A stretch of 10,483 nucleotides of DNA from Brucellaceae bacterium (GTDB lineage: Bacteria; Pseudomonadota; Alphaproteobacteria; Rhizobiales; Rhizobiaceae), in assembly GCA_031253705.1 (NCBI GenBank), contig JAIRVW010000120.1, positions 1-10,483 of the forward strand. Reading direction: 5' to 3'. Position numbers and translations under genes: made by a program. The notes beneath the pieces were generated by a model, which saw nothing but the letters and a program-made list of their open reading frames with translations, was not told the DNA's origin and made no database searches. This document shows, one piece after another, positions 6,860 to 10,483 of this stretch. Positions within the stretch are counted from its first letter, which is position 1, and each line of letters starts with the position of its first letter.

Positions 6860-8396
6860 CGGCCGCAGTCTTTTTCAAAATCTTTCCCTTCATCTGTCAC
6901 GTGAGCGCACCGGCCTGATCGGGCGTAACGGTACAGGCAAATCAACTTTGCTGCGCATCATTGCCGGTGAAGTCGTGCCTGCATCCGGCTCGCTCACCAG
7001 CCATGCCAAACTTGGTGTTTTGCATCAGCATGCCGGTGATGCCCATGAGAGCGTTGCGGATTTGTTCGGCGCTACGGAGCAACTGGCTGCGCAGGCACGT
7101 ATTCTGGCAGGTGAGGGCAGTGATGCTGATCTGTCCGATGCGGATTGGACGCTGGAGAGCCGGATTGAAGATGCGCTTGTCAAAATGGGATTACCGGTAC
7201 TTCATCCGCAAACACAACTTGATACATTAAGCGGCGGGCAGAAAACCCGTGCCGCACTTGCCGCGCTGATCTTTCAGGAACCGGATCTGATCCTGCTGGA
7301 TGAGCCGACCAATAATCTGGATGTGCAGGGGCGCGAGGCTGTGCTGCATCTGCTGCGGAACTGGCGTGGCGGTGCGCTGGTGGTCAGTCATGACCGCACA
7401 TTGTTACGCGAGATGGACCGGATTATCGAGCTGACGCCGGTTGGTGTGTCGTCCTATGGCGGTAACTGGGATTTTTATGAGGCGCGTAAAGAGGAAGAGC
7501 TGGCGGCTGCCCGTCATGATCTTGCTGTTGCTGAGACAGCCATCAAACAGGCTGAAAAACAGGCGCGCCTGATTAAAGAGCGGCAGGAGAAACGGGATTC
7601 TGCAGGTAAGAAGTCACGTTTCAGCGCAGGGCAAAGCAAATTATTGCTGGATGCCAAGGCGGATCGCGCACAGGCAACCGGCGGGCGTAATAATATGCTG
7701 GCGCAAAAACAGGCAGAAAGCGGTCAGCAGGCGCTGAGTGAGGCGCAGAGCAAAATTGAGCGGCTGATCCCGCAGAATTTCGCATTGGGCAATGTCAGTC
7801 TCGCAGCGGGCAAAATAGTTCTGGTGGCGGACCATCTGACAATGGCTTTTGATGATGAGCGTCCGGTGTTTCAGGATGTGTCGCTGCAGATTACGGGGCC
7901 TGAGCGGATTGCATTATGCGGGTCGAACGGCTCAGGTAAAACGACTTTGCTGCATGTACTGGCGGGCAGGCTGACACCACGGCAGGGTACCGTCCAGACC
8001 TATGTACGGCATGCTATGCTGGATCAGCATGTGAGCCTGCTGGATGATACGCTGAGTATCAGGGATAATTTCAAGCATCTGCATCCTGAAGCGACTGACA
8101 ATGATTGCCGTGCGGCTTTGGCACGCTTCATGTTCCGTGCGGATGCAGCTTTGCAGAAAGTGAGTGAACTCAGCGGCGGTGAGAGGCTGCGTGCGGGGCT
8201 TGCCTGTGTGCTGGGCGGTGTTCAGGCACCGGAGCTGCTCATTCTTGATGAGCCGACCAACCATCTGGATATTGTAGCACTGCAATCGGTGGAAACAGCG
8301 CTCAATGCCTATCAGGGGGCTTTGCTGATCACCAGTCATGATGAGGCATTTTTAGAGGCGATCGGTATTACGCGCCGGATTAATCTCTCAGATTAA
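6804..8396 (+). CDS. ABC-F family ATPase (soluble, tandem ABC domains)
   Basis: ABC-F proteins have no membrane part; they bind the ribosomal E site and act in translation or, in some branches, ribosome protection against antibiotics. This one has 530 residues. Domain 1 has Walker A GRNGTGKST (40-48, Lys46), signature LSGGQ (142-146) and Walker B with Asp166-Glu167. Domain 2 has GSNGSGKTT (373-381, Lys379), LSGGE (456-460) and Asp482-Glu483. The two are joined by a charged, probably coiled-coil linker (about 225-325), where ABC-F proteins contact the ribosome. Switch histidines are in VVSHD and ITSHD. The start is uncertain: ATG 6804 fits the family best, ATG 6783 adds a hydrophobic stretch and TTG 6813 is possible, but none has a ribosome-binding site. 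AGG and CGG arginine codons seem more frequent than in the neighbours. The subfamily and any resistance role cannot be read from motifs. Confidence 0.9.
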   Translation: MLLLITLFTLQNISAQTPDGRSLFQNLSLHLSRERTGLIGRNGTGKSTLLRIIAGEVVPASGSLTSHAKLGVLHQHAGDAHESVADLFGATEQLAAQARILAGEGSDADLSDADWTLESRIEDALVKMGLPVLHPQTQLDTLSGGQKTRAALAALIFQEPDLILLDEPTNNLDVQGREAVLHLLRNWRGGALVVSHDRTLLREMDRIIELTPVGVSSYGGNWDFYEARKEEELAAARHDLAVAETAIKQAEKQARLIKERQEKRDSAGKKSRFSAGQSKLLLDAKADRAQATGGRNNMLAQKQAESGQQALSEAQSKIERLIPQNFALGNVSLAAGKIVLVADHLTMAFDDERPVFQDVSLQITGPERIALCGSNGSGKTTLLHVLAGRLTPRQGTVQTYVRHAMLDQHVSLLDDTLSIRDNFKHLHPEATDNDCRAALARFMFRADAALQKVSELSGGERLRAGLACVLGGVQAPELLILDEPTNHLDIVALQSVETALNAYQGALLITSHDEAFLEAIGITRRINLSD

Positions 8397-8401
8397 TCTG
8401 A
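8388..8401. repeat. 14-bp perfect palindrome holding both stop codons of a convergent gene pair
   Basis: TCAGATTAATCTGA is its own reverse complement. Each strand reads TCA GAT TAA, so both the ABC-F protein and the cNMP-binding protein end in Ser-Asp-stop, with a 4-base overlap (8393-8396). GATTAATCT also occurs as a direct repeat at 8378-8386 and 8391-8399. No T-run follows on either strand, so a classical intrinsic terminator is absent here. Confidence 0.85.
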
Positions 8402-8848
8402 AAAACGCGCTGACAGCCGGTCAATCTGTTCGACCATTTCATTTAGATTATTGCTGATATGGCGGTAGAGCGAGGCGGCAAGTTCCGGATATTCTTCCAG
8501 AATACGATGGAAGATGGCACGGCTGAGACGGATAACTTCGGTCTCCGTATCGGCCACAGCGCCGGTGAGGCGGCTGGTCTGCGCGATCAGTGCCATTTCG
8601 CCAAGCACGGAGCCGGTGCTGATGGAGCGCAGATTGATGCGTCCCTGTTTGCCGTAATGAAAAAGGGTAATGCTGCCGCTGACGACAATATAGGCGCAGT
8701 CAGCGCTCTGACCTTCCTGAAACAGTTCTCTGCCGGTACGCAGAACCATGCGTTCTGCGCCAAAGGCAAGCAGCCGCAGGTGCTGAGCCGAGAAGGCCTC
8801 GAACAGGCCGATCGTGCTCAGGAACTGAATGTCATCATCGAGTGCCAT
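8393..8848 (-). CDS. Stand-alone cyclic-nucleotide-binding (Crp-type sensor) protein without DNA-binding domain
   Basis: The protein has 151 residues and is a single cNMP-binding beta-roll. The phosphate-binding cassette GSVLGEMAL...SRLTG has Glu84 and Arg93, matching the Crp residues that hold the ribose and phosphate, so a cyclic nucleotide is a plausible ligand. After the C-helix (about 115-147) it ends; there is no helix-turn-helix, so it cannot act as a Crp-like transcription factor alone. ATG 8848 is preceded by AGAGG at 3 bases; upstream ATGs in frame would add 11 or 22 residues with no family likeness. It lies 162 bases after the response regulator gene in the same direction, as I recall for Brucella, where the pair has been linked to envelope control. 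A CATAAT (8903 down to 8898) could be its own -10. It is convergent with the ABC-F gene. Confidence 0.85.
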   Translation of the reverse strand: MALDDDIQFLSTIGLFEAFSAQHLRLLAFGAERMVLRTGRELFQEGQSADCAYIVVSGSITLFHYGKQGRINLRSISTGSVLGEMALIAQTSRLTGAVADTETEVIRLSRAIFHRILEEYPELAASLYRHISNNLNEMVEQIDRLSARFSD

Positions 8849-8973
8849 ATGCCTCTTTCTTACGCATAATATTTCCCGCATTATCCTGATTTGGGGAATT
8901 ATGCAGTAACGCAAATTACCGGAGAATCTCTAAAGTTTTTGATAAAAAACTGCTTTTTACAAAATATATTGCG

Positions 8974-8997
8974 GCTCAGGCGCATTCACGCCTGAGC
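8974..8997. terminator. Hairpin between response regulator and cNMP-binding genes; probable (possibly two-way) terminator
   Basis: Arms GCTCAGGCG (8974-8982) and CGCCTGAGC (8989-8997) form a 9-bp GC-rich stem with a 6-base loop. It lies 13 bases after the regulator's stop on the minus strand. The following bases on the minus strand are only moderately T-rich (ATATATTTTG). On the plus strand TGTTTGTTTT follows directly, so it would work better against transcripts coming from the left, antisense to the cNMP-binding gene. Partial read-through from regulator to cNMP gene is possible. Confidence 0.65.
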
Positions 8998-9010
8998 TGT
9001 TTGTTTTATG

Positions 9011-9691
9011 TCACGGAACCAGCTTATAGCCGCCGCTTTCGGTGATCAGCAGGCTGGCATTGGACGGATCCGGCTCAATTTTCTGGCGCAGACGATAGAC
9101 ATGGGTTTCCAGCGTATGGGTGGTAACACCGGAATTATAGCCCCAGACTTCTTCTAGCAGCACATCACGCCCGACCACGCCACCGGCACGGTACAGGAAT
9201 TTGATAATTGCAGCTTCTTTTTCAGTCAGGCGGATTTTATCGCCTTTCTGATCGAGCAGCAGCTTCTGGCTTGGTTTGAACGTGTAAGGCCCGACGATAA
9301 AGGTCGCGTCTTCGCTCTGTTCATGCTGGCGCAGCTGCGCACGTATGCGCGCAAGCAGCACCGCAAAACGGAACGGCTTGGTGACATAATCATTGGCTCC
9401 GGATTCAAAACCCAGAATGGTGTCGCAATCGGTGTCATGGCCGGTCAGCATGATAATCGGCGCGGTAAAGCCGCTGGCACGCAGCTGTTTGACGGCATCG
9501 CGGCCATCCATATCCGGCAGGCCGACATCCATAATCAGCAGGCTGACATTATTTGCCCGTGCGGTCTGAATTGCTTTTCCGGCAGTGTCTTCCTGCAGGA
9601 TCTGAAATTCAGGATGAAGTGACAGCTGGTCGATCAGGATAGAACGGAGATCCTCATCATCATCAACGATCAGAAGTGTATGGGCGATCAT
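9011..9691 (-). CDS. cenR: OmpR/PhoB-family response regulator, CenR/OtpR-like
   Basis: This is a two-domain transcription factor of 226 residues. The receiver domain (about 1-122) has the acidic pocket Asp10-Asp11-Asp12, phospho-acceptor Asp55 in IMDVGLPDMDG, Thr83 and Lys105 (DYVTKPF). The C-terminal winged helix (about 130-226) has RLTEKEAAIIKFLYRA, RDVLLEEVWGYNS and the recognition helix in THTLETHVYRLRQKIEPDP. The start ATG 9691 has GAGG 5 bases upstream; a TTG at 9712 would add 7 residues. No histidine kinase gene is adjacent, so it is an orphan in this window. The sequence and its cNMP-binding neighbour match what I remember of Brucella OtpR/CenR, a regulator of envelope and cell shape; that identity rests on memory. 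The response-regulator call is certain, the symbol less so. Confidence 0.85.
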   Translation of the reverse strand: MIAHTLLIVDDDEDLRSILIDQLSLHPEFQILQEDTAGKAIQTARANNVSLLIMDVGLPDMDGRDAVKQLRASGFTAPIIMLTGHDTDCDTILGFESGANDYVTKPFRFAVLLARIRAQLRQHEQSEDATFIVGPYTFKPSQKLLLDQKGDKIRLTEKEAAIIKFLYRAGGVVGRDVLLEEVWGYNSGVTTHTLETHVYRLRQKIEPDPSNASLLITESGGYKLVP

Positions 9692-9935
9692 ATCTGCCTC
9701 ATTCGGTTTCAAAAACAGGAGCTGAACATCAGCAAGATGGGTGATTTATGACATTTAACGAACAAAAACTAAAGAGAGGTCAGATGAAACAAAATTTACC
9801 TTACAAAATGCGCTCTTAACGCCGGTTCAGATGCTTTGGCCTGCGGTTAAGGCTGTGCATAAACCGTGTCGGGTAAATATTGCGCAGAATTGATTCTTAT
9901 CTGTTTCATAGTGGTTCTGTGTTTTTGTAACCGCT
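9692..9935. promoter_or_regulatory. Intergenic region upstream of the response regulator
   Basis: This 244-base gap should hold the promoter and leader of the minus-strand regulator and the 3' end of the aminotransferase-like gene. The visible signals are a GAGG ribosome-binding site for the regulator, an inverted pair CTTAAC/GTTAAG near 9815-9851, and a GATTC (GANTC) at 9892-9896. I see no clear intrinsic terminator for the aminotransferase-like gene and no RNA gene. A long 5' leader for the regulator is possible but cannot be shown. Confidence 0.35.
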
Positions 9936-10483
9936 TTATCCTGCAGGCTGATACATGATCTGTCTCAGCGTGTCGAAAATTCTGAGATGAACTGACTGCG
10001 CCACATTAAAGCGCATGAAGCGGCCGCAATTTTGCGACTGACTGAAAATATTGCCGGGTGCCAGAACGATATTATGATCCAGAGCGCGTCTGGCAATCAT
10101 GTCGCTGTCCACGCCTTCCGGCAGGTCATCCGGTAATTCTGCCCAGAGAAAGAGGCCGCCAACCGGTTCGCACCAGAGTTTGAAACCGGCATTGCGCAGT
10201 TTTTGCCGTGTGCGTGTCTGACATTCGGCCAGTTTAACGCGGATTTTCTCAATATGACTGCGGTAGCTGCCGTCCGTCAGGAGCTGATAGATGATCTGCG
10301 AGGACAGGGCATTGCTGGCGAAATTGGTTGCCAGTTTCATGTCGGTGAGGTTTTCCAGCCAGTCAGGGCGTGCAGCAATATAGCCGGTGCGCGTGGCCGC
10401 AGACAGGGATTTGGAAAAGCTGCCGATGTGAATAACCCGTTCCAATCCGTCGAGTTCTGCCAGCAGCGGCGGCGGGTTTTGAT
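9936..10483 (-). CDS. PLP-dependent class I/II aminotransferase-fold protein, C-terminal part (possibly MocR-type regulator); N-terminus beyond window
   Basis: 181 residues of the C-terminal half are visible, with the frame open to the window edge. The pyridoxal-phosphate site is read as HIGSFSKSLSAATRTGYIA, with the Schiff-base Lys at 10410-10412 and a following Arg that would contact the phosphate. Further on, CEPVGGLFLWAELP and CGRFMRFNVA are typical of the fold-type I small domain, the last holding the Arg that binds the substrate carboxylate. The full protein could be a plain aminotransferase or the effector domain of a GntR/MocR-type regulator. The SFSKSLSAATRTGYIA stretch resembles MocR proteins, but the diagnostic N-terminal helix-turn-helix would be outside the window. 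The TTG at 10445 is internal, not a start, since coding likeness goes on upstream of it. Confidence 0.82.
   Translation of the reverse strand, partial: QNPPPLLAELDGLERVIHIGSFSKSLSAATRTGYIAARPDWLENLTDMKLATNFASNALSSQIIYQLLTDGSYRSHIEKIRVKLAECQTRTRQKLRNAGFKLWCEPVGGLFLWAELPDDLPEGVDSDMIARRALDHNIVLAPGNIFSQSQNCGRFMRFNVAQSVHLRIFDTLRQIMYQPAG

Noticed and set aside
8459..8869. A 136-codon open frame on the plus strand.
   Set aside because: It is antisense to the cNMP-binding gene, whose GEMAL...R cassette is clear on the minus strand; no motif supports the plus-strand frame.
9784..9819. An 11-codon open frame on the plus strand with a good AGAGAGG ribosome-binding site, upstream of the response regulator.
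   Set aside because: It is very short, has no plus-strand gene after it to control, and lies antisense to the regulator's leader; chance is the simplest reading.
9756..9851. Three TTAAC/GTTAA-like elements upstream of the response regulator, resembling CtrA half-sites.
   Set aside because: None has the TTAA-N7-TTAA spacing, and five-base half-sites are expected by chance in an AT-richer gap.

Overview
The window looks like a chromosomal core segment of an alphaproteobacterium of the Brucellaceae/Rhizobiales type, with moderate GC content. The grounds are the protein sequences (a short FtsK with an acidic linker, a LolA-type carrier, a paired cNMP-binding protein and OmpR-family regulator), the gene set, and a textbook CtrA-type box in front of ftsK. 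The genus is an inference from remembered relatives; no search was possible.

Layout. Positions 1-1095 (minus) hold a ubiquinone-ring flavin hydroxylase cut by the left edge. It is divergent from tesB (acyl-CoA thioesterase II, plus), which ends at a strong intrinsic terminator. A 146-base regulatory gap with a TTAA-N7-TTAAC box leads into ftsK, followed at short distance by lolA and a second strong terminator. Next come xthA (exonuclease III), a terminator-like hairpin without a T-run, and an ABC-F ATPase gene. The start of the ABC-F gene lacks a Shine-Dalgarno sequence and is overlapped by a small open frame that has a good one. From 8393 onward everything is on the minus strand: a stand-alone cyclic-nucleotide-binding protein whose stop codon overlaps that of the ABC-F gene inside a perfect palindrome, an OmpR-type response regulator (CenR/OtpR-like), and the C-terminal half of a PLP-dependent aminotransferase-fold protein cut by the right edge.

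How the genes work together. ftsK and lolA both serve division and envelope growth, and FtsK sits behind a probable cell-cycle regulator site. The response regulator and the cNMP-binding protein form a likely signalling pair, which in Brucella has been tied to envelope control. TesB, the ubiquinone hydroxylase and XthA are housekeeping metabolism and repair. The ABC-F gene is the most accessory-looking item: it is bracketed by two inverted repeats and uses AGG and CGG arginine codons that seem rarer in its neighbours.

I see no RNA gene, CRISPR array, insertion sequence or prophage part, and no convincing undescribed multi-gene system. The points most worth following are the possible leader ORF of the ABC-F gene, the CtrA-type box of ftsK, the 14-bp hairpin after xthA, and the shared palindromic stop of the convergent pair.
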